Source of the DNA: Pseudomonas mangiferae
GTDB lineage: Bacteria > Pseudomonadota > Gammaproteobacteria > Pseudomonadales > Pseudomonadaceae
Direction: 5' to 3'
Assembly: GCF_007109405.1 (NCBI RefSeq)
Contig: NZ_VJOY01000001.1
Span: 434,001 to 498,000 of the forward strand
DNA: 64,000 nt
A model generated the notes under the pieces. The model made no database searches. It had not been told where the DNA came from and saw only the letters and a list, made by a program, of their open reading frames with translations. Every line of letters starts with the position of its first letter. Position 1 is the first letter of the stretch. The position numbers were made by a program, and so were the translations under genes. Shown piece by piece: positions 45,232 through 53,694 of the stretch.

Positions 45232-47754
45232 ATGGATGCCTCCGTGAATCCGCGAACCCAACTCGCCATGAATGCCGAAACCGCTTTGCGCAGCGACCTG
45301 CCGCCGGCTGGCGCCCTGCCCGCCGGAACGCGCCTGCATGAATTCAACCTGCAGGCGACCCTGGGTGAAGGTGGCTTCAGCATCGTCTATGCAGCCCACG
45401 ACACCCAGCTGCACCGCGATGTAGCCATCAAGGAATACATGCCCGCGGCCTTCGCCAGCCGGGTCGACGGCACCCAGGTGAAGCTGCGCGCCGAGCGCCA
45501 CCGCGCCACCTTCGAGGCCGGGTTGCGCAGTTTCATCGACGAAGCGCGCCTGTTGGCCCAGTTCAAGCACCGCGCTCTGGTGGAGGTGCTGCGCTTCTGG
45601 GAGGAGAACGGTACCGCCTATATGGCGATGCCCCGTTACTCCGGCCGTACCATGCGCCACGTCCTCAAGGAATACGACCTGCAGTGCGACGAGCGCTGGC
45701 TGCGCAGCATCTTCGCGCCGATCCTCGACGTGCTGGAGCTGCTCCACGCCCACAACGTGTTCCACCGGGACATCGCTCCCGACAACATCCTGATCCAGGA
45801 CGACGGCACGCCGGTCCTCCTGGACCTAGGCTCCGCCCGCCGCGTCCTGGGCGACATGCAGCATGCGCTGACCGTGGTGGTGAAGCCCGGCTACGCGCCC
45901 ATCGAGCAATACGCTGAGGACCTGTCGGTTCCCCAGGGACCGTGGACCGACATCTACGCAGTGGGCGCCGTGCTCTACTACGCGGTGACCGGTAGCGCCC
46001 CGGTGGCCTCGGTGTCGCGGATGATGAAGGACACCTTGGAGCCGCTGGCGAAGTCCGCCCGCCCGGGTTATTCCCTGGAGTTCCTGCGGGCCATCGACCA
46101 GACCCTGGCCCTGCAACCGGGCGCCCGCCCCCAGAGCATCGCCGAGCTGCGCGCGCTGCTGGGCATGAACACCATGACCTGGAGCGTCACGCCCCTGGGC
46201 AACCTGCACCAGAAGTCCTCCAGCGCCGCGCCGCAGCACATCGACGATGCCAAGACCGTGGTGCTGTCGGCGGAAGAGATGGCGCAGCTGGCCTCACGCT
46301 TCGTCAACCTGGACAGGCCCTCGGCGCGCGCCGCCGCCTCGGAAGCGCCCACCGCACCCACCGCCCCTTTGCCCGATCCGTTCCAGACCAAACCCGCGCA
46401 ACCCGTCGTGACCAACAGCTTCCCGGAGATGGACGACCTGCTGGCTGGCGATCGCGCTCACAAGGCCGGTGTCGTCGCCGTGCCGGGACAGAAGAAACCT
46501 GAACCCGCTCCTGCTGTGCAACCCCAGGCCACGCCGTCCGTAGCCCAGGTGCCAGCGAACAAGGATCGCGGCGGCAAGGGCGTCTGGCTCTCGGTCGCGG
46601 CTGTCGCTGCGCTGGTTGTGATCGGTGCATCCGGTTGGATGCTGCTGAACAGATCCGACGACGCCCCTTCTGCGGTCAAGCAGCCGGAGCAGAGCACCAA
46701 GATTGATGTGCAGCAGCCGGTCGCCGAATCGAAGAAGCCGGCCGAGCCGGAAGTCGTCCCGCCAGTGGCCAAGGTAGAAGCCCCCAAGGGGCCGGCAACT
46801 CCAGCCGAAGCCGTGACCCCGCCGCCCCAGGAAACGCCCAAGGCCATCTCGCCCATGGCGGAAGCCTTGAAAGCGGATGCGACGACCGAGCCTGTCCCCG
46901 TCACGCCGCCCCCGGTGAGCGATCCCGTAGTGGCACCGCCTGCCGATGTGCGTCCCACGCCGGTTGAGCCCACCCCGGTAGCCCGCATCGAACCCGTGAC
47001 CCAGCCGGCTCGTCCCGCCAGCACGCCTCAGGAAACGCAGACTCCGCCCCGTGTCACCGCAGCGACCAATGAGCGTGCCGCGGAAAAACCGAAGGCGCCG
47101 CCCGCCAGCGCCGCCAGCACGACCCTGGTCAGCGCAGCGGTCACGCTCAACGTGAAACCCTGGGGCGAAGTCTGGGTGGACGGCCAACAGCGCGGCGTGA
47201 GCCCGCCGATCAAGAGCCTGGACCTGGAACCCGGTCCGCACACCGTTGAGCTGCGCAACCCTGGCCTGCCGGCCCTGAGCAAGCGCCTCACCGTGAAAGC
47301 CGGTGCGCCGATCACCCTGCAGCACGACTTCACCCAGGCTGGCGCTACCCGCGTCACTCAGGACGAACCGGCCCCGACCCGTACCGCCAGCAAGGCTCCT
47401 AGCGAAACGGCTGCGCCGCAGAAGACCGCGCCAGCCCAAGCGCCCGCCAAGGCTCCTGCCCCGGCCGAAAAACCCAAGGCACCGCCCGCGCAGGCACAAG
47501 CCGAACGTCGCGAGAACGGCCCCCGTGCCGCCCTCGGCGAAGTGGAGAAAGGCGTGGTCGCGTTCTCCATCCGGCCCTGGGGTGAAATCTGGGTGGATGG
47601 CCAGAAACGTGGCGTGAGCCCGCCGCTGCACGACCTGCGGCTGCCGGCCGGCACCTACAGCATCGAACTGCGCAACCCGAGCTTTCCCACCTACACCCGC
47701 AAGGTGGTGGTGGGCGCGGACCAGCGGGTCAACCTGGACCACAGTTTCGACTGA
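45232..47754 (+). CDS. PpkA-like T6SS serine/threonine kinase with periplasmic PEGA-like repeats
   Basis: This 840-residue protein has an N-terminal kinase domain (about 38-310): glycine loop GEGGFSIVYA (45-54), Lys67, catalytic HRD at 178-180 in HRDIAPDN, and DLG (198-200) in place of DFG. A proline/alanine-rich linker follows, then one transmembrane helix (about 449-467). A long disordered periplasmic stretch ends in two PEGA-like repeats (about 640-690 and 780-838), each beginning with a PWGE(V/I)WVDGQ motif. The repeats suggest a wall-proximal sensor. It is the first gene of the right arm. The ATG at 45232 has a weak ribosome binding site; Met13 (45268) is an alternative. A role as T6SS activator opposing PppA is inferred from the locus. 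Confidence 0.88.
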   Translation: MDASVNPRTQLAMNAETALRSDLPPAGALPAGTRLHEFNLQATLGEGGFSIVYAAHDTQLHRDVAIKEYMPAAFASRVDGTQVKLRAERHRATFEAGLRSFIDEARLLAQFKHRALVEVLRFWEENGTAYMAMPRYSGRTMRHVLKEYDLQCDERWLRSIFAPILDVLELLHAHNVFHRDIAPDNILIQDDGTPVLLDLGSARRVLGDMQHALTVVVKPGYAPIEQYAEDLSVPQGPWTDIYAVGAVLYYAVTGSAPVASVSRMMKDTLEPLAKSARPGYSLEFLRAIDQTLALQPGARPQSIAELRALLGMNTMTWSVTPLGNLHQKSSSAAPQHIDDAKTVVLSAEEMAQLASRFVNLDRPSARAAASEAPTAPTAPLPDPFQTKPAQPVVTNSFPEMDDLLAGDRAHKAGVVAVPGQKKPEPAPAVQPQATPSVAQVPANKDRGGKGVWLSVAAVAALVVIGASGWMLLNRSDDAPSAVKQPEQSTKIDVQQPVAESKKPAEPEVVPPVAKVEAPKGPATPAEAVTPPPQETPKAISPMAEALKADATTEPVPVTPPPVSDPVVAPPADVRPTPVEPTPVARIEPVTQPARPASTPQETQTPPRVTAATNERAAEKPKAPPASAASTTLVSAAVTLNVKPWGEVWVDGQQRGVSPPIKSLDLEPGPHTVELRNPGLPALSKRLTVKAGAPITLQHDFTQAGATRVTQDEPAPTRTASKAPSETAAPQKTAPAQAPAKAPAPAEKPKAPPAQAQAERRENGPRAALGEVEKGVVAFSIRPWGEIWVDGQKRGVSPPLHDLRLPAGTYSIELRNPSFPTYTRKVVVGADQRVNLDHSFD

Positions 47755-47756
47755 GC

Positions 47757-47781
47757 GGTGGCGCCCCCTGTGGGCGTCACC
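47757..47781 (+). other. hairpin between the kinase and tssQ
   Basis: A 10-bp stem with one G·U pair (47757-47766 with 47772-47781) directly follows the kinase stop codon. No T tract follows, so it is more likely an mRNA stability element or partial terminator than a full stop. Confidence 0.4.
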
Positions 47782-47828
47782 ACGACGACACGATCAACCA
47801 AAGCGCTTGAAGAGAGTCTTTACCCGAC

Positions 47829-48260
47829 ATGAGCATTCAACACCGATACGCGACCCCGTTCCTGCTGGCCGTGCTTTCCCTGGGGCTCACCGGTTGCGTC
47901 AACAAACCCGCCAAGCCCGTCGAGCCGCCGCTGACGGAAGAGCAGAAGGCGCAGAAGGCCATCGAAGACAAGGGCCGCACCGTGCTGGGTGACGGCGTGT
48001 CGCTGTACCAGAACGGCTATTACTCCCAGGCGGAAGCGAAATTCCTCTCCCCCGACGTCTGGGCGGCGAGCGATGCCACCCGCGTCGAAGCCCTAAAGTA
48101 CCTTGCCTTCACCTACTGCGTGAGCGAGCGCAAGGTCCAGTGCCGCCAGGCGTTCGAGCGCGCCCTGCAGATCAAACCGTCTTTCACCCTGGATGCCGCG
48201 GAAAGCACCCATCCGCTGTGGGGACCGGAATTCAAGGCCGCCAAGGCCTCGTTCAAGTAA
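47829..48260 (+). CDS. TssQ-like T6SS lipoprotein
   Basis: This 143-residue protein has an N-terminal lipobox LGLTGC (Cys at residue 22), so it is a lipoprotein. The mature part is helical with a TPR-like pattern (YYSQAEAKFLS, ALKYLAFTYCVS, CRQAFERALQIKP). It is consistent with the TssQ family of T6SS-linked lipoproteins. It lies between the kinase and tssA. The ATG at 47829 follows the export sequence start. Family assignment is moderately confident. Confidence 0.75.
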   Translation: MSIQHRYATPFLLAVLSLGLTGCVNKPAKPVEPPLTEEQKAQKAIEDKGRTVLGDGVSLYQNGYYSQAEAKFLSPDVWAASDATRVEALKYLAFTYCVSERKVQCRQAFERALQIKPSFTLDAAESTHPLWGPEFKAAKASFK

Positions 48261-48290
48261 GCCACCAGATCGCCCGGAGAAGCGTTGTCG

Positions 48291-49313
48291 ATGTCCCTGA
48301 ACCATGAAGCCCTGCTCGCGCCCATCAGCGCGGACGAACCGTGTGGGATCGAGCTCGATTACGACGCCGACTACCTCGCGCTCGAACGCAGCGTCGAGGG
48401 CCAGCCGGAGCGCCAGTACGGCGACACCATCATCCCGGCCGAAGAGCCGGACTGGTCGAAGGTGCTGCAGCAAGCGCTGGCGCTGCTGGAGAAGAGCAAG
48501 GACTTCCGCCTCGCGGTGATCGTGACCCGTGCCCTGACCCACGCCCGCGGCGTGGCCGGCACCGCCGAAGGGCTGAACCTTACCCTGGACATGGCGCGTC
48601 GCTACTGGGAGCAGGGTTACCCGTCCCTGGTCTACGACGGCGAAAGCGACCCGTTGCCACGCAGCAATGCCCTGGCCGGGCTCACTGCCCTGAACGGCCT
48701 GATCGGCGACCTGCGCAACGTAGAAGTGGCCAGCCGCCAACTGGGCAAGATCCCGTTGAGCACGCTGGAACGCATCGCTCAGTCCCGCGAAGACCTGGCG
48801 GATGCCCCGCTGCGGCGCGACCAGTTGCAGCAGTTCCTCAGCGACGAGCTGGGCTATGGCAACCCGGACCTGACCGCGCTGAGCGAGGTCAAGGAACTGT
48901 CCGTGGAGCTGGAGCGCTTCTGCCGGGAATCCCTGGGTGCCGAGAACACTCCGGAATTCCATCGGCTGGTCAGCTTGATCAACCTGGTCTGCCCCAGTCA
49001 TCTGAATCCGGCCCCGGCGTCCGCCGAGACCGAGGCCCCCCAGGACGACGCGGCACCGGCAGCGGGCGACGCAGGGGCCGCTCCGGCGACCCCGGGAACG
49101 CCCGGCACGCCGCGCAGTCGCAGCGATGTCATCGCCATGCTCGATGCTGTATGCGACTACCTGGAAAAACACGAGCCGGCCAACCCGGCACCCCTGCTGA
49201 TCAAGCGGGCACGCAACATGATCGGGCAGGACTTCCTGTCGATCCTGCGAGAGCTGGCGCCGGACGGCGTGGCCCAGGCCGAATTGATCGCTGGCGTCTC
49301 CAAGCGAGACTGA
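48291..49313 (+). CDS. tssA: T6SS protein TssA (ImpA-type)
   Basis: This 340-residue protein with the ImpA N-terminal domain begins MSLNHEALLAPISADEPCGIELDYDADY, the usual start, and contains RALTHARGVAGTAEGL. TssA caps and coordinates tail-tube/sheath polymerisation. GGAGA lies about 10 nt before the ATG; an in-frame TTG at 48285 is closer to the ideal spacing. The central linker is alanine/proline-rich and the C-terminal domain has DVIAMLDAVCDYLEKHEPANPAPLL. Confidence 0.93.
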   Translation: MSLNHEALLAPISADEPCGIELDYDADYLALERSVEGQPERQYGDTIIPAEEPDWSKVLQQALALLEKSKDFRLAVIVTRALTHARGVAGTAEGLNLTLDMARRYWEQGYPSLVYDGESDPLPRSNALAGLTALNGLIGDLRNVEVASRQLGKIPLSTLERIAQSREDLADAPLRRDQLQQFLSDELGYGNPDLTALSEVKELSVELERFCRESLGAENTPEFHRLVSLINLVCPSHLNPAPASAETEAPQDDAAPAAGDAGAAPATPGTPGTPRSRSDVIAMLDAVCDYLEKHEPANPAPLLIKRARNMIGQDFLSILRELAPDGVAQAELIAGVSKRD

Positions 49314-49360
49314 CAACTACCGCATCATCCACCCGTCGAGAGCGGTTCAAGGAGAGAGAT

Positions 49361-49921
49361 ATGAGCAGCAGCCCTCGTTACGAAACAGTGAATCGTAAGA
49401 GCAGTCAGAAATTCATCGGCCGTAACCGGGCGCCGCGCGTGCAGATCGAGTACGACGTGGAACTGTACGGCTCGGACAAGAAGGTGCAGCTGCCCTTCGT
49501 CATGGGCGTGATGGCCGACCTGGCCGGCAAGCCCAAGGACGCCCTTCCGGCGGTCAGCGATCGCAAGTTCCTCGAGATCGACATCGACAACTTCGACGAG
49601 CGCATGAAGTCCATCAAGCCGCGCGTCGCCTTCGCGGTGCCCAACACCCTAACCGGCGACGGCAACCTGGCCATCGACATCACCTTCGAGAGCATGGACG
49701 ACTTCTCCCCGGGCGCCATCGCCAAGAAAGTGGATGCACTCTCCTCGCTGCTGGATGCCCGCACCCAGCTGAACAACCTGCTGACCTACATGGACGGCAA
49801 GACCGGTGCCGAAGAGTTGATCGGCAAGGTGCTCAAGGACCCGGCTCTGCTCAAGTCCCTGGCCGTGGCGCCGAAGGCTGCGCCCGCGGGCGAGCGTAAC
49901 GACCAAGACAGCGAAGCCTGA
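49361..49921 (+). CDS. tssB: T6SS contractile sheath small subunit TssB
   Basis: This 186-residue sheath subunit (VipA) shows the landmarks KFIGRNRAPRVQIEYDVELYG, FLEIDIDNFDERMKSIKPRV and LLDARTQLNNLLTYMDG. AGGAGAG lies 5-8 nt before the ATG. It pairs with TssC, which follows 30 bp downstream. Confidence 0.96.
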   Translation: MSSSPRYETVNRKSSQKFIGRNRAPRVQIEYDVELYGSDKKVQLPFVMGVMADLAGKPKDALPAVSDRKFLEIDIDNFDERMKSIKPRVAFAVPNTLTGDGNLAIDITFESMDDFSPGAIAKKVDALSSLLDARTQLNNLLTYMDGKTGAEELIGKVLKDPALLKSLAVAPKAAPAGERNDQDSEA

Positions 49922-49951
49922 CCGGCCCGAACAGTTTCCAGGGAGTAACCA

Positions 49952-51448
49952 ATGGCGCTTAACCAGACAGAAGGCCTCCAGCAGGTCGAGCAACTGGAGA
50001 CCGATGCGTTCTCGGCTCTGTTGCAGAAGGAATTCAAACCCAAGACCGACGAAGCCAAGGAAGCGGTGCAGATCGCCGTCCGCACCCTCGCCGAACAGGC
50101 GCTGGCCAACTCGGTGACCATCAGCAACGACTCCTACAAGGCCATCGAGGCGATCATCGCCGAGATCGACCGCAAGCTGTCCGAGCAGGTCAACGCGATC
50201 ATCCACCACGCCGACTTCCAGCAGATCGAAAGCGCCTGGCGCGGTCTGCACTACTTGGTGAACAACACCGAAGTCGACGAGATGCTGAAAATCCGCGTGC
50301 TGCCCATCTCCAAGAAGGAGCTGCACCGCACCCTGCGTCGCCACAAGGGCATCGGCTGGGACCAGAGCCCGATCTTCAAGAAGATCTACGAGCAGGAATA
50401 CGACCAGCTCGGTGGCACGCCCTACGGTTGCATCGTCGGCGATTTCTCCTTCGATCATTCGCCGCCGGACGTGGAACTTCTGGCAGAAATGTCGAAGATT
50501 TCCGCGGCTTCCCACTGCCCGTTCATCGCCGGCGCCGCGCCGTCGGTGATGCAGATGGAGTCCTGGCAGGAGCTGGCGAACCCCCGCGACCTGACCAAGA
50601 TCTTCGAGAACACCGAATACACCGCCTGGCGCAGCCTGCGGGCCTCGGAAGACTCCCGCTACATCGGCCTGGCCATGCCTCGCTTCCTGGCGCGCCTGCC
50701 CTACGGCGTGCGCACCAACCCGGTCGACGAATTCAACTTCGAGGAAGAGACCGACGGTTCGGAACACAACCGCTACTGCTGGGCCAACTCGGCCTACGCC
50801 ATGGCGGTGAACATCAACCGTTCGTTCAAGTACTACGGCTGGTGCACCTCGATCCGCGGCGTGGAATCCGGCGGTGCGGTCGATGACCTCCCCACCCACA
50901 CCTTCCCGTCCGACGACGGCGGCGTGGACATGAAGTGCCCGACCGAGATCGCCATTTCCGATCGCCGCGAGGCCGAACTGGCGAAGAACGGCTTCATGCC
51001 GCTGATCCACCGGAAGAACACCGACGTAGCCGCCTTCATCGGCGCCCAGTCGCTGCAGAAACCCCACGAGTATTACGACCCGGACGCCACCGCCAACGCC
51101 AACCTGGCGGCGCGCCTGCCGTACCTGTTCGCCTGCTGCCGCTTCGCCCACTATCTGAAGTGCATCGTGCGCGACAAGATCGGCTCCTTCCGCGAACGCG
51201 ACGACATGCAGCGCTGGCTGAACGACTGGATCATGAATTACGTGGATGGCGACCCGTCTAACTCCTCCCAGGAAACCAAGGCGCGCAAGCCGCTGGCGGC
51301 TGCCGAGGTGCAGGTGGAAGAGGTCGAGGGCAACCCGGGCTACTACACCTCCAAGTTCTTCCTGCGCCCCCACTACCAACTCGAAGGCCTGACGGTTTCC
51401 CTGCGTCTGGTCTCGAAACTGCCGTCGGTCAAGAACAACGGCAGCTGA
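49952..51448 (+). CDS. tssC: T6SS contractile sheath large subunit TssC
   Basis: This 498-residue sheath subunit (VipB) shows ESAWRGLHYLVNNTE, CPFIAGAAP and ARLPYGVRTNPVDEFNFEEE, and the C-terminal SKFFLRPHYQLEGLTVSLRLVS. Length and motifs are typical. GGGAG precedes the ATG at good spacing. Confidence 0.97.
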   Translation: MALNQTEGLQQVEQLETDAFSALLQKEFKPKTDEAKEAVQIAVRTLAEQALANSVTISNDSYKAIEAIIAEIDRKLSEQVNAIIHHADFQQIESAWRGLHYLVNNTEVDEMLKIRVLPISKKELHRTLRRHKGIGWDQSPIFKKIYEQEYDQLGGTPYGCIVGDFSFDHSPPDVELLAEMSKISAASHCPFIAGAAPSVMQMESWQELANPRDLTKIFENTEYTAWRSLRASEDSRYIGLAMPRFLARLPYGVRTNPVDEFNFEEETDGSEHNRYCWANSAYAMAVNINRSFKYYGWCTSIRGVESGGAVDDLPTHTFPSDDGGVDMKCPTEIAISDRREAELAKNGFMPLIHRKNTDVAAFIGAQSLQKPHEYYDPDATANANLAARLPYLFACCRFAHYLKCIVRDKIGSFRERDDMQRWLNDWIMNYVDGDPSNSSQETKARKPLAAAEVQVEEVEGNPGYYTSKFFLRPHYQLEGLTVSLRLVSKLPSVKNNGS

Positions 51449-51455
51449 GTGTCGC

Positions 51456-51477
51456 GCGGCACTGTTCGGAGTGCCGC
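51456..51477 (+). other. stem-loop between tssC and hcp
   Basis: A perfect 8-bp stem (51456-51463 with 51470-51477), loop GTTCGG, lies just downstream of tssC. No T tract follows. It may be a processing or partial-termination element; hcp often needs higher expression than tssBC. A separate hcp promoter in 51478-51541 was not identifiable. Confidence 0.45.
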
Positions 51478-51541
51478 TCGATGAAACAAGCAGTAGGCAC
51501 GATGCAATACTGTTCGTCATCTCCACACAAAAGGAAAAATC

Positions 51542-52027
51542 ATGGCTTCTCTTCAGGACTTTTTCATCAAGATCGACGGTATCCCCGGTGAGTCCAAGGA
51601 CTCCAAGCACTCCGGCCAGATCGACGTGCTGAACTGGGGTTACGCGGTAAGCCAGACTTCCACCTCCCATGTCGGCGGCGGTTCGGGCGCGGGTAAAGCC
51701 AACTTCAGCGAGCTGGTTTTCACCCACTACGTAGACAAATCCACCGCCAACCTCATGAAGTACTGCGCCAGCGGTAAACACGTTCCCACCGTGGAACTGT
51801 CCTGCTGCAAAGTGGGCGACGGTTCCCAGGAATACCTCAAGGTCACCCTGAACGAAGTGCTGATCACTCACGTTCGCCCGATGGGTTCCACCAGCGACCC
51901 GCGCGTGATGGAAGAAGTCGGCATGTCCTACGGCAAGATCAAGGTCGAAGTGAAAGAGCAGAACACCGACGGTTCCATGGGCGCCACCGTTACCGGCACC
52001 TGGGACGTCAAGCAGAACAAGGAATAA
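51542..52027 (+). CDS. hcp: T6SS tube protein Hcp
   Basis: This 161-residue Hcp1-type tube protein shows FFIKIDGIPGESKDSKHSGQIDVLNW at the N-terminus and TSDPRVMEEVGMSYGKIKVE near the end. Hexamers form the secreted tube, whose lumen chaperones small effectors. AAGGA precedes the ATG. It is followed by a strong terminator and then the low-GC cassette. Confidence 0.97.
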   Translation: MASLQDFFIKIDGIPGESKDSKHSGQIDVLNWGYAVSQTSTSHVGGGSGAGKANFSELVFTHYVDKSTANLMKYCASGKHVPTVELSCCKVGDGSQEYLKVTLNEVLITHVRPMGSTSDPRVMEEVGMSYGKIKVEVKEQNTDGSMGATVTGTWDVKQNKE

Positions 52028-52033
52028 GGAGTC

Positions 52034-52068
52034 GGCCAGCATGGTTCGCCATGCTGGCCTTCTTTCTA
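52034..52068 (+). terminator. Rho-independent terminator after hcp
   Basis: A perfect 11-bp stem (52034-52044 with 52049-52059) with a stable TTCG tetraloop is followed by TTCTTTCT. It ends hcp transcription and overlaps or abuts the start of the next gene (possible ATGs at 52051 and 52072). Confidence 0.92.
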
Positions 52069-52071
52069 ACT

Positions 52072-52458
52072 ATGAAAGATTTTGAAGTTCAAATTTCCGT
52101 AGGCGGTGCGGTCGGGCACGTCATCGTGGGCGGCGGTGTCTTTGATGCCGAGGTCACGGACCTGAGCAATAACGAACGCGCGCTCTATACGATTTACGTA
52201 CTGGGACTGGGCGTAGGCCTGCCAGCTTTCCGCGGCACCTCGCGGCCCTTCCGGTTCACCATGGACAGGGACACCAATTGCCGTAGTTTCACGGGCTATG
52301 GGTATATGGGGGGCGTATCGCTTGAGGCCGTTGCGGGATTGAAAATCGGCGGCGGGATCAAGATACCGAATGGCCCGCTCGTTACCACCACCGTGGGTAC
52401 CGACTATGGTGGATTCGACGTTAGCGTTTCCCATAACGTAACCCGGTGGGCGCTATGA
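52072..52458 (+). CDS. glycine-rich small protein, candidate Hcp-carried T6SS effector
   Basis: I do not recognise a family. From ATG 52072 the protein has 128 residues (an in-frame ATG at 52051 lies inside the hcp terminator stem). It has no signal peptide and is rich in glycine with alternating beta-like segments (VGGAVGHVIVGGGVF, LGLGVG, AGLKIGGGIKI). At about 13-14 kDa it would fit the Hcp lumen. Base composition is lower in GC than its neighbours, suggesting transfer. There is no good ribosome binding site. Its stop overlaps the next ATG (ATGA). Position between hcp and tagJ, and coupling to a membrane protein, suggest an effector-immunity pair; this is inference. Confidence 0.6.
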   Translation: MKDFEVQISVGGAVGHVIVGGGVFDAEVTDLSNNERALYTIYVLGLGVGLPAFRGTSRPFRFTMDRDTNCRSFTGYGYMGGVSLEAVAGLKIGGGIKIPNGPLVTTTVGTDYGGFDVSVSHNVTRWAL

Positions 52459-52691
52459 TCGATGAAAAGTCGCTGGCCCTGGCCGTTGGTATTTTCCTCG
52501 GACTGAGCGGCATTCTTTTCATTTATTTCAGGGCCCCGTTAGCCGCAGCGATCACATCGTTTTACCGCAACTACCCGATCATCAGGCTTGCCAGCTCGAA
52601 ACAGTTTGAGTTGAGGCCTTACTTTGTTTCTTTGCTGGGCTTCACGCTGATTCTTCTTGGTTTTTTTGTGTGGTTGATGAAGGGCCTCTAG
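52455..52691 (+). CDS. two-helix membrane protein, candidate immunity protein
   Basis: This 78-residue protein has two transmembrane helices (about 6-30 and 53-75) around a short charged loop. The start ATG overlaps the stop of the preceding gene in an ATGA arrangement, so translation is coupled. GC falls to about 40-50% here, far below the neighbouring T6SS genes. Small inner-membrane proteins commonly neutralise membrane-targeting T6SS toxins, which fits if the preceding gene is such a toxin. No family recognised. Confidence 0.65.
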   Translation: MIDEKSLALAVGIFLGLSGILFIYFRAPLAAAITSFYRNYPIIRLASSKQFELRPYFVSLLGFTLILLGFFVWLMKGL

Positions 52692-52878
52692 CCCATCAGG
52701 CTTGGAATAGCGGCGGGCTCAATAGCCCGTGAAAAAATGATTCGGCTTCCTGGCCCACCATTCATTTCCTACCCACTCACGAAATAGAGTTGAGTGTTCA
52801 AGTCGGACTTGCAGCATCTTGGGTTGACAGACGCCCAACCCGTATCGCGATTTCCACGTTCAGGAGAGCAGTAGCCCC

Positions 52879-53694
52879 ATGGATTCCACTTCCCGCCCTA
52901 CCCTGCGCCACGACCTGCCCCTGAGCGAACAGCTGGATGCGCTGACCGCGGATATCCGCAAGTCGCCCGGCGACGCTAAGCTGCGGACCCACCTGGCACA
53001 ACTGTGCATGGTGATGGGCAACTGGGAACGGGCGGTGTCGCAGCTGCAGACCGCCACCCAGCTGGATGCCTCCACCATCCCCATGGCCCAGACCTACCGT
53101 GAGGCCATCCGCTGCGAAGTGCTGCGGGAGCGGGTGTTCACCGGCGAGATCAGTGCCCAGACCGTCGGCGAACCGGCACCCTGGTTCGCGCAGTTGGCCC
53201 AGTCCCTCACCAGCCGTGCCTCGGGCGAGGCGGCCCTGGCGGACGATCTGCAGGCCCAGGCCTTCGAGCAGGCCGACGCGGTGCCGTTCTCCATCGACGG
53301 GCGCGACGTGGCCTGGCTGGCGGACGCCGACTCGCGCCTGGGCCCGGTGTGCGAGGTGATCCTCAACGGCCAGTACTACTGGCTGCCCTTCGAGCGCATC
53401 CAGTCCCTGGAGATCGAGGAGCCCGTGGACCTGCGGGATCTGGTGTGGGTGCCGGCGACCCTGACCCTGAGCAACGAGGGCAAGCACCCGGTGCTGATTC
53501 CCAGCCGCTACCCGCTCAGCTATCGCCAGGAGAACGATCGCCTGGCCCTGAGCAGCCTCACCGAGTGGCAGCCTCTGGGCGAGGACACCTGGTCCGGGCT
53601 CGGCCAGCGCATGCTGGTCAGCGATCAGGACGATCACCCGTTCCTCTCGGTCCGCAGCATTCGCGCGCTGGGAGCGGCCGCAGAGCGTCCATGA
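52879..53694 (+). CDS. tagJ: T6SS accessory protein TagJ (ImpE)
   Basis: This 271-residue ImpE-type protein has an N-terminal TPR-like region (ADIRKSPGDAKLRTHLAQLCMVMGNWERAVSQLQ) and a C-terminal domain with YYWLPFERIQSLEIEEP and LRDLVWVPATL. TagJ binds the TssB N-terminus in some systems. AGGAGAG lies about 9 nt before the ATG. Its stop overlaps the tssE start (ATGA). It follows the low-GC cassette by 187 bp. Confidence 0.92.
   Translation: MDSTSRPTLRHDLPLSEQLDALTADIRKSPGDAKLRTHLAQLCMVMGNWERAVSQLQTATQLDASTIPMAQTYREAIRCEVLRERVFTGEISAQTVGEPAPWFAQLAQSLTSRASGEAALADDLQAQAFEQADAVPFSIDGRDVAWLADADSRLGPVCEVILNGQYYWLPFERIQSLEIEEPVDLRDLVWVPATLTLSNEGKHPVLIPSRYPLSYRQENDRLALSSLTEWQPLGEDTWSGLGQRMLVSDQDDHPFLSVRSIRALGAAAERP

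Noticed and set aside
51494-51515. GGCACG near hcp, resembling a -24 element
   Set aside because: No GC at the -12 position with correct spacing.
52714-52729. Hairpin CGGGCT-N4-AGCCCG after the low-GC cassette
   Set aside because: No T tract follows on the + strand and the stem is only 6 bp, so it is not reported as a terminator.
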